A DNA stretch of 64,000 nt from SAR202 cluster bacterium bin90 (GCA_002238855.1 MPND01000016.1:19838-83837), one strand, 5' to 3'; shown: positions 24,452 to 33,331, counted from the stretch's first letter. Notes: generated from the sequence alone by a model not told the origin. Program-made: numbers and translations.

Positions 24452-25615
24452 ATGAAGATTCACGAGTATCAGGCGAAGGAGATTCTGAGCAGGTACGGCG
24501 TACCCGTTCCCAAGGGTGGCGTCGCATCCACGCCGGATGAAGCCGCGAAACTGGTCGAATCTCTGGGAGGCAATGCTGTCGTCAAGGCGCAGGTGCATGC
24601 CGGTGGACGCGGCAAGGCGGGAGGGATTAAGCTCGTCTCTTCATCCGAAGACGCGGCAGAGTTCGCCGATTCTATCCTCGGCACCAACCTCGTTACATTT
24701 CAGACGGGTCCTGAAGGTGTGCCCATACGAAAGGTTCTGGTCGAGGAGGCGATAGATGTCGCCAATGAGCTGTATCTTGGCGTAGTCATTGATGGAGCCG
24801 CCGAGGGCATCGTTGTCCTTGCTAGTGAGGCCGGCGGAATGGAGATCGAAGAAGTAGCCGATGCCACCCCGGAGAAAATCCTTCGTGCCGTCGTTGACCC
24901 CGTTCTCGGCTTTCAGCCATTCCAGGGGAGGGGACTCGCCTACGGACTGAACCTTGACGGCTCGCTTATCCGTCCGGTGGCAACGCTTATCGAAAACCTG
25001 TGCCGCGCCTTCCAGGAGAATGACTGCTCGCTCGCGGAAATCAACCCGCTTGTCATCACCGGCGACGGGCGTGTCCTCGCAGTTGACGCCAAGCTCAATT
25101 TCGATGACGATGCAATGTTCCGCCACAAGGACCTCGATGAGTTCTACGACGCGGAACAGGAGGACGCAGGCGAGGTAGAGGCGCGCAAGTACGACATCAA
25201 CTATGTGAAGCTAGACGGTAGCGTAGGATGCATCGTCAACGGCGCGGGCTTGGCGATGGCGACGATGGATGTCGTGCTGTCTGGCGGCGCGAAGCCTGCC
25301 AACTTCCTGGACATCGGCGGCGGCGCGGACGAGGACAAGGTCGCCGAGGCTCTCAACATTGTGCTGTCCGATAAGTCCGTCGAACTGGTTCTGGTGAACA
25401 TATTCGGCGGCATCCTGCGCTGTGATGTGGCTGCGCGCGGATTCCTGATGGCAGCGGAGGGCGCCCCGCATGCCATCCGTCCGATGGTCGTGCGCATGCT
25501 CGGCACGAACGCCGACGAAGGACGCCGCATCCTCTCGGAATCAAGCCTCGATGTAACCCTCGTGGACGACCTGAGCGGCGCGGCTGAGGCGATACGGGCG
25601 GCAACTTCAGGCTAG
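24452..25615 (+). CDS. sucC: succinyl-CoA synthetase beta subunit
   Basis: SucC is the ATP-grasp subunit of succinate-CoA ligase in the TCA cycle. The 387-residue protein has the MKIHEYQAKEILSRYGVPVP start, KAQVHAGGRGKAGGIK, the SLAEINPLVIT segment and NIFGGILRCDVAARG. The start is the ATG at 24452, with a GGAGAAG ribosome site. Its alpha-subunit gene normally follows directly; here a selenoprotein gene and a VOC gene lie between them, about 2.3 kb, all on the same strand. Co-transcription with sucD is possible but would have to pass a hairpin near 27395-27425. Confidence 0.96.
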   Translation: MKIHEYQAKEILSRYGVPVPKGGVASTPDEAAKLVESLGGNAVVKAQVHAGGRGKAGGIKLVSSSEDAAEFADSILGTNLVTFQTGPEGVPIRKVLVEEAIDVANELYLGVVIDGAAEGIVVLASEAGGMEIEEVADATPEKILRAVVDPVLGFQPFQGRGLAYGLNLDGSLIRPVATLIENLCRAFQENDCSLAEINPLVITGDGRVLAVDAKLNFDDDAMFRHKDLDEFYDAEQEDAGEVEARKYDINYVKLDGSVGCIVNGAGLAMATMDVVLSGGAKPANFLDIGGGADEDKVAEALNIVLSDKSVELVLVNIFGGILRCDVAARGFLMAAEGAPHAIRPMVVRMLGTNADEGRRILSESSLDVTLVDDLSGAAEAIRAATSG

Positions 25616-25703
25616 AACTTGGCAATTTAAGGTGCTTCTTGCATAATTGCGAGAAGAAAGCACGGGACGGGAGCCGTTCCAACGCATGGCAAAGGAGGCT
25701 GAA

Positions 25704-27344
25704 ATGCACCTGCTTGAAGTCCTAAACCCAATCGGCCAGCAGCGAGGCCTGATAAACTCGCTGACCATTAGTGAGCGTCCGCAATCGCTGGACAACAAGA
25801 CTGTCGGGCTTCTCTGGTCTGGCACGCACGGGGGGGACCTTGCTCTGAACCGCGCCGGCGAAATGCTGCAGGAGCGCTTCAGCAATGTGAAGGTCAACTT
25901 CTACACCGGCGGCAACTACCCCGCGCCGCCACCCATAGTACAGCAGGCAGCAAAGGAGTGTGACGTCGTCATCGGCGCCACAGCTGATTGAGGGACGTGC
26001 GCGTCGTGGATGGTCCACGACATGATCGAGATTGAGAAGACGGGCAAGCCCGCCATTCCAATCGTATCCGGACGTTTTGAAGAGGACGCCATTGCAAGTT
26101 CGCGCGCCTTCGCGATGCCGGACCTGCAGTTCGTCATTGTGCCTCGCATATACCGCAACCTCGCGCCTGATCTGTGCGTCAGCCAGACTGAAGCAGTCAT
26201 CGACGACATCGTAGAGGTGTTGACCGTTGACAAGGCTCACGGTCGTCGAGAGCGCGATGAAGCCACTGCCGTCGAGCGCTTCGAAGGAGAAGACCGCTGG
26301 GACGCCATCCTCAGGATGAACGAACAGTGGCTGATGCGCGACTGGGGCGACGCGATGGTTCTGCATCCTCCGACCGAAGAAGCAGTCGCCGAGCTCGTGG
26401 AAGGCACAGGGCTGGGTCGCTATGACCTGGTTTGCGATATGCCGCCCGGATTCGGGCTGGCGACCGTTGAGAAGATTGCCATCAACGCGGCGATGGCGGG
26501 CGCGAAGCCTGAGCAGATGCCGGTCATCATCGCCGCAGTCAAGGCACTGTCAGAAGTCGGTGAACACGGCGGCAAATCGCTGCTGATGTCCACCAGCCCG
26601 CATGCACCTATGCTGGTCGTCAATGGGCCCATAGCAAAGGAACTCGGCATCAACCCGCGCTCAGGCCTCGGGCCGGGCCGCGACAACGAGGTCAACATCA
26701 CCATAGGGCGAGCGTTCTCGCTGTGCCTCCGCAATCTCGGCTACTGGTATCCCGGGCAGATGGACATGGACACCATCGGCACAACCCGCAAGTTCGTCCA
26801 CTGCATCGCGGAGAACGAAGACATGAGCCCGTGGGAGCCATTCCATGTGAATCAGGGCTTCCGCGCGGACGAGAGCGCGGTCAGCGTATTCATAACCGAC
26901 GGCGAACTCGATGTGCAGGACCAGGGCAACACCGCAGCCGACGACCTGCTCAAGACGATTGCCTACGGTAGCACATTCGGCACCCGTGGAATGGGAGCGC
27001 GCCATACTAACGAGCGCCTCATATTCATGCCGCCCGATGTTGCACGGCCTGTCGGTGGCGAAGGCTACTCAAAGCAGGAGGCGAAGCAGTTCATTCACCA
27101 CCACGCCAACATGAGCCTGGGCAAACTGAGCCACTACATGCCTATTGATGACGCCCGCGTCGGACAGCAGTGGCAATGGCTGAAGGACAGGACCGAGGAA
27201 GAGCGGCTGAACATCGAGGTGCCTCTGCTTGAGAATGTCGACCGATGGTTCATAGTCGTAGTCGGCGCTGACCGTGCCAAGACTCTGGTGATGCCCACCG
27301 GTGAGGGCGCGTCCACAGTCGGCATCGACCAGTACCTGCCATAG
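25704..27344 (+). CDS. UGSC-like selenoprotein with in-frame TGA (Sec96)
   Basis: The ATG at 25704 has a near-perfect AAAGGAGG ribosome site. The frame continues to a TGA at 25989-25991 and then, without shift, for another 450 codons to 27344. Both halves are coding-like, and the junction reads ATAD-U-GTCASW, matching the U-G-x-C redox motif of the UGSC family of (seleno)proteins (Sec96, Cys99). A hairpin 12 nt after the TGA fits a bacterial SECIS element. The full product would be 546 residues with no signal peptide. The function of the family is not established; a thiol/selenol redox role is inferred. If TGA stops translation, only a 95-residue fragment would result. The selenocysteine machinery is not in the window. 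Confidence 0.85.
25989..26021 (+). promoter_or_regulatory. bacterial SECIS-like element after the Sec TGA
   Basis: After the TGA (25989-25991), an 8-bp perfect stem GTCGTGGA (26003-26010) and TCCACGAC (26014-26021) encloses a TGG loop. The loop begins about 20 nt after the TGA, within the distance seen for bacterial SECIS elements, and contains the G residues usual in the apex. This is expected to bind SelB. Confidence 0.7.
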
Positions 27345-27386
27345 GCGACAATCTCAAACGCCGGCATAACTGGGATTTAACTCCCG

Positions 27387-27429
27387 AACACAGCAGCCGC
27401 CCCTTGACAACCTGTCGGGGCGGCTGTGT
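27387..27429 (+). terminator. hairpin downstream of the selenoprotein gene
   Basis: A 9-bp stem AGCCGCCCC (27395-27403) with GGGGCGGCT (27417-27425) encloses a 13-nt loop, with a possible outer ACAC/GTGT extension across a bulge. There is no T run, so it may be a weak terminator or a processing site. Confidence 0.5.
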
Positions 27430-27475
27430 AACCTTATCTAGTCAATAGCTGCAATTCAATCACTTAGGAGAATAG

Positions 27476-27895
27476 ATGCTGAACCCTTACCTGAACTTTG
27501 ATGGCAAGTGCCGCGAGGCATTCGATCACTATCGCTCCGTGTTCGGCGGAGACTTCGAAATTGTTCAGACTTTTCGTGACGGACCCCCTGGCATGGGTGT
27601 GAACGAAGAAGAGATGGACAACATCATGCACGTCTCTCTCCCGATAGGGGATAGCGTGCTGATGGGAAGTGATGTGCCGGCTGCCTTTGGAGCGGCACCC
27701 GTTACAGGCAGCAATGTGCAGGTAAGCGTCAGCCCGGAAAGCAAGGAAGATGCGGACAGGGTCTTCGCCGGTCTGTCAGATGGCGGTAAGGTCACGATGC
27801 CTATGATGGACATGTTCTGGGGAGACTACTTCGGAACCTGCACCGACAAGTACGGCATCAACTGGATGGTCGGCGTCGGACAAACTCAGGATTGA
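27476..27895 (+). CDS. VOC family protein, PhnB-like
   Basis: This 139-residue protein belongs to the vicinal-oxygen-chelate/glyoxalase superfamily, PhnB subgroup. The MLNPYLNFDGKCREAFDHYRSVFGG start, HVSLPIGDSVLMGSD and the C-terminal MMDMFWGDYFGTCTDKYGINWMV block are characteristic. The metal ligands of true glyoxalases are not fully conserved in this subgroup, and the activity is unknown. TAGGAG precedes the ATG. It sits between the selenoprotein gene and sucD. Confidence 0.88.
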   Translation: MLNPYLNFDGKCREAFDHYRSVFGGDFEIVQTFRDGPPGMGVNEEEMDNIMHVSLPIGDSVLMGSDVPAAFGAAPVTGSNVQVSVSPESKEDADRVFAGLSDGGKVTMPMMDMFWGDYFGTCTDKYGINWMVGVGQTQD

Positions 27896-27965
27896 TGTTG
27901 ACGTCTGGCAGTCTGGCTAAGATCAGCCTACGAAATGCGATAAACCGAAAGGACCCTTCCAATTC

Positions 27966-28844
27966 ATGGGAATTCTTGTTGACAAAAATACGCGACTGAT
28001 GGTGCAGGGCATCACCGGCAGAGAAGGCAGCTTCCACGCCCTGCGCTGTCGCGAATACGGAGCCAACCTTGTCGCCGGCGTAACGCCCGGGCGCGGCGGA
28101 CAGGTCTTCGACGACGATGTCCCCGTGTTCAACACGGTGAGGCAGGCGGTGGACGAGACCCAGGCGAACTGCGCGCTCATATTCGTACCGCCGCCCTTCG
28201 CCGCAGACGCCATCGTGGAGTCGGTTGACGCCGGCATCCCGACCATCGCCTGCATCACCGAGGGCATCCCGATTATGGACACCATCGCCGTCAAGCGCTA
28301 CATCCGCGACAAGCCCGTAACGCTCATCGGCCCCAACTGCCCCGGAATGATAACGCCCGGCGCCAATGTCAAAGTAGGCATCATGCCCGGAAACATCCAC
28401 GCACCTGGCAGGATAGGCGTCGTGTCCCGTAGCGGCACGCTAACCTACGAAGCCGTCAGCCAGCTCACCGATCTCGGCATAGGCCAGTCATCGTGCGTAG
28501 GCATCGGAGGAGATCCGGTGAACGGCTCCTCCTTCGTGGACATCCTGAAGATGTTCAACGAAGACGACGAGACAGACGGCGTCGTGATGATCGGCGAGAT
28601 CGGCGGCACCAGGGAGCAGGAAGCCGCCGAGTACATCAGCAGCGAATTCAATAAGCCAATGGCCGCCTTCATAGCTGGACGCAGTGCGCCGCCAGGGAAA
28701 CGCATGGGACATGCGGGCGCCGTCATAACCGGTATGGCCGCCCGCGCCGAAGAAAAGGAAAAGGCGCTCTCTGCAGCAGGCGTCGCCATCGTCCCCGGCC
28801 CCGGCGAAATCGGCAGCACCTTCCAGCAGGTCATAAACGCATAA
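27966..28844 (+). CDS. sucD: succinyl-CoA synthetase alpha subunit
   Basis: SucD binds CoA and carries the phosphohistidine of succinate-CoA ligase. The 292-residue protein starts [21 protein letters not shown] and contains [12 protein letters not shown]. The phosphorylated His lies in GHAGAVITG near residue 248. It ends with a [12 protein letters not shown] segment. The length is normal. It must pair with the SucC encoded at 24452-25615. A 9-bp hairpin just after the stop is probably its terminator. Confidence 0.96.
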   Translation: MGILVDKNTRLMVQGITGREGSFHALRCREYGANLVAGVTPGRGGQVFDDDVPVFNTVRQAVDETQANCALIFVPPPFAADAIVESVDAGIPTIACITEGIPIMDTIAVKRYIRDKPVTLIGPNCPGMITPGANVKVGIMPGNIHAPGRIGVVSRSGTLTYEAVSQLTDLGIGQSSCVGIGGDPVNGSSFVDILKMFNEDDETDGVVMIGEIGGTREQEAAEYISSEFNKPMAAFIAGRSAPPGKRMGHAGAVITGMAARAEEKEKALSAAGVAIVPGPGEIGSTFQQVINA

Positions 28845-28875
28845 CGGCGGCTGAACAACAATCGCCCAGCCGCCG
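28845..28875 (+). terminator. terminator hairpin after sucD
   Basis: CGGCGGCTG (28845-28853) pairs perfectly with CAGCCGCCG (28867-28875) around a 13-nt loop. A short A/T-rich tail without a long T run follows. It lies between sucD and the convergent lipoprotein gene and may serve as a bidirectional end. Confidence 0.65.
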
Positions 28876-28927
28876 AACATTTACCAGTTCGCGTGCGTCG
28901 ATTTTCCCACTACCGGGTTGACTGTGT

Positions 28928-30307
28928 TTACTGGGGTGTAAGACGGTCCTCTATATAGCATTCATCACTTGTCTTACCATCGGGGCATACGGTATCTTCC
29001 CAATCTACTGTCTGAATGTGCTGCGCCCTGTCCATATTTTGTGCCCCTTCTAAGTCGCAGTCGTCGAATTCGGCATCCTCCAGATCCGCGTCATTGAAAT
29101 CGGCATCATTGAAGTCGACATCTATAAATTCAGCGTCGGTCAAATTCGCGTCAGTAAGGTCAACATTATCCCATTTCGCATCTTCAAATCTACCTTCTGA
29201 AAGGTCTGCCCCCGATAGATTCGCATCCTCAAAGTCCACGTTCGACAATTCCATTTCCGATAGATCAGCTTTGCTGAGGTCTGCCCCTTCAAAGTCAGTT
29301 CTAGAATTCACAATGGCCCAGTTCAGCTTAAGGCTCCTCAATCTTGCATCCCCGAGATTGGCACCGCTGAAGTCCGTCTTGAGGACAATCGCGTTCCTAA
29401 GGTCCGCGCTGTCGAGATCCACATCTATGAGCTTTGAATTTGACAGGTCTGCGTTAATGAATCCCATAGATATAAGCTTTACTGCGGGATCGAAGACGAT
29501 GTTAGTCAATATGGTACCACGGAACATAGCGTTGTCATCGTTCCTGTTACCTGACCTGAACTGTGTGGCTGTCACCGTCGCTCCATCAAGTATGGCTTCC
29601 CTGAACTTCGCGTGGCGGGCATCAGCGTTGGTGAGGTCAGCTCCGCTTAGGTCCGCCAGTTCGAAGTTTGCGCCGGTTAAGTTCGCCCCTGAAAGGTTTA
29701 CGTCTATCAGGATTGCTTCTACGAAAACTGCGCCGGCAAGGTTAGACCCAGAAAAGTCTGCACCAGTGAGATTGAGTTCTCTGAAATTCTTCCCTTCGAA
29801 TTGGCATTTCCGCAGGTCTGCCCCCGGTGCGAGTACGGTGCATGGCGGGATCGGAGTATTCGTCGGCGTGGCCGTTGGCGGAACCGGCGTTGCCGTCGGT
29901 TCAGGCGTCGCAGTCGGCTCCGGAGTGGGAGTCGGCGGGATCGGGGTATTTGTCGGCACCGGCGTGTTCGTCGGTGGTACTGGTGTTTCTGTCGGCACGG
30001 GCGTATTCGTAGGTGGAACTGGCGTGCTTGTTGGTTCTGGGGTTGCCGTAGGTGGAACGGGTGTCGCCGTCGGCACCGGCGTATTCGTCGGCGGAACGGG
30101 AGTATTCGTCGGCGGAACAGGCGTTGCCGTCGGCGGAACAGGTGTATTAGTAGGCGGCACGGCTGTCGGTGCCGCGGGAGCCGCAGGCGTTACCTGGTTC
30201 TGTGCCGTCACCGGCAGTTCCGGCTCGCTACTGCTGTCGCCACAGGCCACAAGGAACGCCGCCAAGGATATCGTCAGGGCGAGGGCTGCAATTATTTTCA
30301 ACTTCAT
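28928..30307 (-). CDS. pentapeptide-repeat lipoprotein with TP-rich stalk
   Basis: This 459-residue predicted lipoprotein has a signal peptide ending in the lipobox LVAC (Cys22). A long Thr/Pro linker follows (about residues 45-155), made of repeated TPVPPTNTP units. The rest is a pentapeptide-repeat domain (about 160-430) with A(D/N)LxxADL-type blocks such as SGADLTNA and EGADLSKADL, and the acidic FNDADFNDADLEDAEF near the end. Such domains form right-handed quadrilateral beta helices. The TP stalk is common in surface proteins of Chloroflexota. AAGGAG precedes the ATG. The role is unknown; it is probably an extracellular binding or structural protein. Confidence 0.85.
   Translation of the reverse strand: MKLKIIAALALTISLAAFLVACGDSSSEPELPVTAQNQVTPAAPAAPTAVPPTNTPVPPTATPVPPTNTPVPPTNTPVPTATPVPPTATPEPTSTPVPPTNTPVPTETPVPPTNTPVPTNTPIPPTPTPEPTATPEPTATPVPPTATPTNTPIPPCTVLAPGADLRKCQFEGKNFRELNLTGADFSGSNLAGAVFVEAILIDVNLSGANLTGANFELADLSGADLTNADARHAKFREAILDGATVTATQFRSGNRNDDNAMFRGTILTNIVFDPAVKLISMGFINADLSNSKLIDVDLDSADLRNAIVLKTDFSGANLGDARLRSLKLNWAIVNSRTDFEGADLSKADLSEMELSNVDFEDANLSGADLSEGRFEDAKWDNVDLTDANLTDAEFIDVDFNDADFNDADLEDAEFDDCDLEGAQNMDRAQHIQTVDWEDTVCPDGKTSDECYIEDRLTPQ
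29850..30170 (-). repeat. degenerate 18-bp tandem repeat encoding the TP-rich stalk
   Basis: The unit is an 18-nt block encoding x-P-T-x-T-P, repeated imperfectly about 17 times inside the lipoprotein gene. It is prone to slippage and to length differences between strains. It is coding, not a CRISPR array. Confidence 0.85.
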
Positions 30308-30611
30308 TGTTGCTCCTTAGTCGGCAGCGGATTGCCGCCGACAGGGTCAAAGTGATGCTATCAGCAGTATCACCTAATTGAAGGATAGCATAATTTGGTA
30401 ATTTACTTAGAAATGTCAAAGATATGTCCAATTATTGGGAATAATGGCGCATCGCGTCAACCGCTTTTTGGGTTTAATAAACGGCAGAATGGCTTCCAAT
30501 TCGTGCTGGCAGGCGCGATCATTCCCCTCAGCCAATTGCACGGAGGGCAACTCCTCTCACTTATGCTATGTTGAATATAGAAGCGGGAAACTAAGGTGAT
30601 ATGGAGGTGAA
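30308..30611. other. divergent intergenic region
   Basis: This AT-richer stretch lies between the minus-strand lipoprotein and the plus-strand reductase. It holds a candidate minus-strand promoter (30390-30419). No RNA gene, ORF or clear plus-strand promoter is recognised. Confidence 0.5.
30390..30419 (-). promoter_or_regulatory. candidate promoter for the lipoprotein gene
   Basis: On the minus strand, TTGACA (30419-30414) and AATTAT (30395-30390) are separated by 18 nt, with the lipoprotein ATG about 83 nt downstream of the -10. The match is by consensus only. Confidence 0.45.
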
Positions 30612-31823
30612 ATGATGGGTGACGCGAACATCACCGTATATGGCGCGCCGTGGTGCCCGGATTGCACGCGCGCGAAGCAATTTCTCGGCGAACAGCGCGT
30701 TCGATACGACTGGGTAGATATAGACCTGAACGAAGACGCGCGCGCCTATGTGCAGCGGGTCAACGACGGCAAGCAGATTATCCCTACCATCATCTTCGAG
30801 GACGGATCACTGCTCGTGGAGCCGTCAAACGCTGAGCTGGCAGCAAAGCTCGGCATCCAACCCAAGGCGCGCCGTGACTTCTACGATCTCATTGTCGTCG
30901 GGGGAGGTCCCGCCGGGCTCTCAACCGCGCTGTACGCTGCACGAGAGGGCATAGACACGCTTGTCATAGAGAGCAGCGCAATCGGCGGTCAGGCGGGCGT
31001 AACCGAGCGCATAGACAACTATCTCGGCTTTCCGGAGGGCGTGGAGGGCGCGCGCCTCGCTGACGACATGCGCGCCCACGCGGAGCGCTTCGGCGCCGAG
31101 ACGCTGCCCGCTCAGACGGTCGCCGAAATACGTGCGGACGGAGGCTACCGCACCGTCGTCACCGAGTCAGGCGACGAGTATGGCGCTATGGCGCTGTTGC
31201 TTGCCGTCGGCACGCGCTATCGAAGATTGAATGTGCGCGGCGAGGAGGACTTCATAGGCGCGGGCATACACTTCTGCGCCACCTGTGACGGCCCCTTCTA
31301 CAAAGGGGAAGAGATGGTCATCATCGGGGGCGGCAACAGCGCGCTCGAAGAGGGCCTGTTCCTGACGAAGTTCGCCAGCAAGGTCACACTTCTGGTCAGG
31401 GGCGACGCCCTCAGCGCGAGCCAGGTCCTGCAGGATAAAGCGGCAAATCACCCGGGGATGGAGATTCGCTTCAACACCTCAGTACAGGAGTTTCGCGGCG
31501 AAAGTAGGCTCTCCGGCGTACTCGCGAAAGACAGCACAACCGGCGAAGTCGAGGAACTTCATCCCGGCGCGGTCTTCGTATTCATTGGACTGGACCCGAA
31601 CACCGGCTTTTTGTCCAATCTGGTTGAGCTTGACGACTATGGCTTCCTGCTTACCTTTGACAATATGCAGACGAGCGTAGAGGGCATTTTCGCCGCGGGT
31701 GACGCGCGCGCAGGCAGCACGAAACAGGTCGCCAGCGCGGTAGGCGAGGGCGCAGCCGCAGCCCTGATGATCAGGCAATACCTGGAGAAGCAGGGAGGGA
31801 GACGCGGTTACCGAGGCGACTAG
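30612..31823 (+). CDS. glutaredoxin-thioredoxin reductase fusion
   Basis: This 403-residue protein has an N-terminal glutaredoxin-like domain (about residues 5-85, redox pair C15-P-D-C18 in APWCPDC). It is fused to a class II thioredoxin-reductase domain with GGGPAGLSTALYAA for FAD near 97-112. The active-site CATC is at C222/C225, GGGNSALEEG binds NADPH, and GIFAAGDARAG lies near the C-terminus. It probably passes electrons from NAD(P)H through the flavin to the fused dithiol domain, acting as a self-contained disulfide reductase. The ribosome site GGAGGTGAA precedes the ATG. The fusion removes the need for a separate thioredoxin. Confidence 0.9.
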   Translation: MMGDANITVYGAPWCPDCTRAKQFLGEQRVRYDWVDIDLNEDARAYVQRVNDGKQIIPTIIFEDGSLLVEPSNAELAAKLGIQPKARRDFYDLIVVGGGPAGLSTALYAAREGIDTLVIESSAIGGQAGVTERIDNYLGFPEGVEGARLADDMRAHAERFGAETLPAQTVAEIRADGGYRTVVTESGDEYGAMALLLAVGTRYRRLNVRGEEDFIGAGIHFCATCDGPFYKGEEMVIIGGGNSALEEGLFLTKFASKVTLLVRGDALSASQVLQDKAANHPGMEIRFNTSVQEFRGESRLSGVLAKDSTTGEVEELHPGAVFVFIGLDPNTGFLSNLVELDDYGFLLTFDNMQTSVEGIFAAGDARAGSTKQVASAVGEGAAAALMIRQYLEKQGGRRGYRGD

Positions 31824-31888
31824 GTTCCATTGACATTTTCTGTTTTGCCCGCGCATGCTGAAGTCCGGAAGGATGATGCCAGAGAGAT

Positions 31889-32563
31889 TTAGTCGGCGTT
31901 CAGCAGTCCCTTTTCGATCTTGCGATCAACGATCCGACTCACAAAACTTGAATGTGACACAAATGTCGGGAGGCTTCCTCCGGCAAGTTGCAGGCCCCAG
32001 CGGTAGGTATTCTCCGCGCCTTTCCGCCCGCCTCCCAGAACGGGAGATTCGCCGCGAACAACGTCCAGAAGATCAATGACCTCGGAAGCGATGCGCTGCT
32101 GAATGAGGGAAGAGACTTCCTGAGGATCGCTGTCCTCTGACAACGCCTCCGCGTAACGCTGCATGGCATCTACATGCAAGACTTGCGTGCGCGGATAGAA
32201 TGAGACCATGATGTTCCATGGATTCCCTTCCGGCTCTTGGTCGCCGCCGTGCCGGAAGTCCGTGCGCAATATCACTGCGGGAATATCCAGAGTCTTGGCG
32301 TACATGTACTCTGCGACGGTCCCCGAGTCCAGGTCCGTGCCGTCGAAGTTGAAGAGCGCGAGGTCACTCTCCATAAGCGCGCGCAGATTCTGGTCGCGTA
32401 TCTCGATTGAAGACACGCCGAGTTGTGTCAGGTCCTGCGGCAGGACGCAGCGGTATCGCCCTTTAGCGGCGCTCTCGATATGCCATGCCAGCAGCGCGTT
32501 GCCCTGAAGTATTTTGTGGTCGAATAGCGGCCCGGCGAAGTAGATCGTACACGGTTCTGTCAT
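31889..32563 (-). CDS. nucleoside 2-deoxyribosyltransferase-like protein, copy 1
   Basis: This 224-residue protein resembles the nucleoside 2-deoxyribosyltransferase superfamily. It has the TIYFAGPLFDHK start, the DLALFNFDG motif, and SGTVAEYMYAK with the expected catalytic Glu near residue 83. It is the last of three tandem paralogs on the minus strand (about 224-226 residues each). They share all motifs, plus a family-specific C-terminal half (about 130-224) with a YPRT block and a terminal KIEKGLL segment. The substrate is unknown: glycosyl transfer between bases, or hydrolysis of N-glycosidic bonds, is expected from the superfamily. Confidence 0.75.
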   Translation of the reverse strand: MTEPCTIYFAGPLFDHKILQGNALLAWHIESAAKGRYRCVLPQDLTQLGVSSIEIRDQNLRALMESDLALFNFDGTDLDSGTVAEYMYAKTLDIPAVILRTDFRHGGDQEPEGNPWNIMVSFYPRTQVLHVDAMQRYAEALSEDSDPQEVSSLIQQRIASEVIDLLDVVRGESPVLGGGRKGAENTYRWGLQLAGGSLPTFVSHSSFVSRIVDRKIEKGLLNAD

Positions 32564-32606
32564 ATTTCCTTGCCTCTTCTCTAACTCCGGTAAGTAGATG
32601 CTACCA

Positions 32607-33287
32607 CTAACCTAACAGTCCCTTTTCGAATTTCCGCGACACCATTCCCTCTACATAACTATCTAGACTGCCATCGCCTGCCACCAGCCCGGCAAGCCCG
32701 CCTCCCGCTAGCCGCAGCGCCCAGCGGTAGGCTCCCTCCACACCCGAGCGCCCTCCTTCCATGATGGACGCATCGCCACGCACTTCGTCAAGCAGTGCGA
32801 TAACCTCTTCCGCAATACGCTTCTGAAAGCGGGCCGAGACCTGAGCTGCGTCTCCACCCTGCGCCAGCGATTCCTGGTACCACTGCATACCGTCAAGATG
32901 CAGGATACGAGTGCGCGGGTAGAACGACGCCATCAGGTTCCACGGGTCTCCGTCGCCGGCCTGATCGCCGCCGCCGCGAAAGTCACTGCGGAGTATCACC
33001 GAGGGAATGTCCAGCATCTTGGCGTACATGTACTCCACTACCGCTCCCGGTGGTATTTCCGAGCCGTCGAAATTGAACAGCGCAAGGTCGCACTCCGCCA
33101 CCGCGCGCAGGTCCTGGTCTCGTATCCCCATCGGGCCTATGCCTCTCTGCTCAAGGTCCTGCGGCAGGATGCACTGGTAGCGACCATGCGAGTCGCTATC
33201 GATGTGCGATGCCAGCAGCGCGTTGCCCGCAAGATGCTTGTGGTCGAAAAGCTGACCCGCGAAATAGATCGTATATGGTTCTGTCAC
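32607..33287 (-). CDS. nucleoside 2-deoxyribosyltransferase-like protein, copy 2
   Basis: This is the middle copy of the tandem trio, 226 residues. TIYFAGQLFDHKHLAGNALLA, CDLALFNFDGSEI and GAVVEYMYAKMLDIP (with the catalytic Glu) match its neighbours; here Gly-Ala replaces Gly-Thr before the Glu. The C-terminal half, after FYPRTRILHLDGM, ends with RKFEKGLLG. It is about 43 nt from each neighbour, so the three are probably co-transcribed. Divergence is spread along the chain, which suggests an old duplication with separate functions rather than recent amplification. Confidence 0.75.
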   Translation of the reverse strand: MTEPYTIYFAGQLFDHKHLAGNALLASHIDSDSHGRYQCILPQDLEQRGIGPMGIRDQDLRAVAECDLALFNFDGSEIPPGAVVEYMYAKMLDIPSVILRSDFRGGGDQAGDGDPWNLMASFYPRTRILHLDGMQWYQESLAQGGDAAQVSARFQKRIAEEVIALLDEVRGDASIMEGGRSGVEGAYRWALRLAGGGLAGLVAGDGSLDSYVEGMVSRKFEKGLLG

Positions 33288-33331
33288 AGTCGCTCCAACC
33301 TCAATTCAATCCCGCCTATTCGCCTCTGCCA

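Noticed and set aside
24147..24527. 127-codon N-terminal extension of the ion channel
   Set aside because: It runs antisense through tRNA-Ser and lacks membrane or coding features.
25647..25991. A stand-alone short protein ending at the TGA
   Set aside because: The frame continues with homologous-looking sequence and a SECIS-like hairpin, so the TGA is better read as selenocysteine.
29850..30170. Possible CRISPR array
   Set aside because: The repeats are 18-nt, contiguous without spacers, and encode the TP-rich stalk.
29016..30320. 434-codon plus-strand open frame opposite the pentapeptide lipoprotein
   Set aside because: Its regularity mirrors the repeats on the other strand; the minus-strand product has a signal peptide, lipobox and ribosome site.
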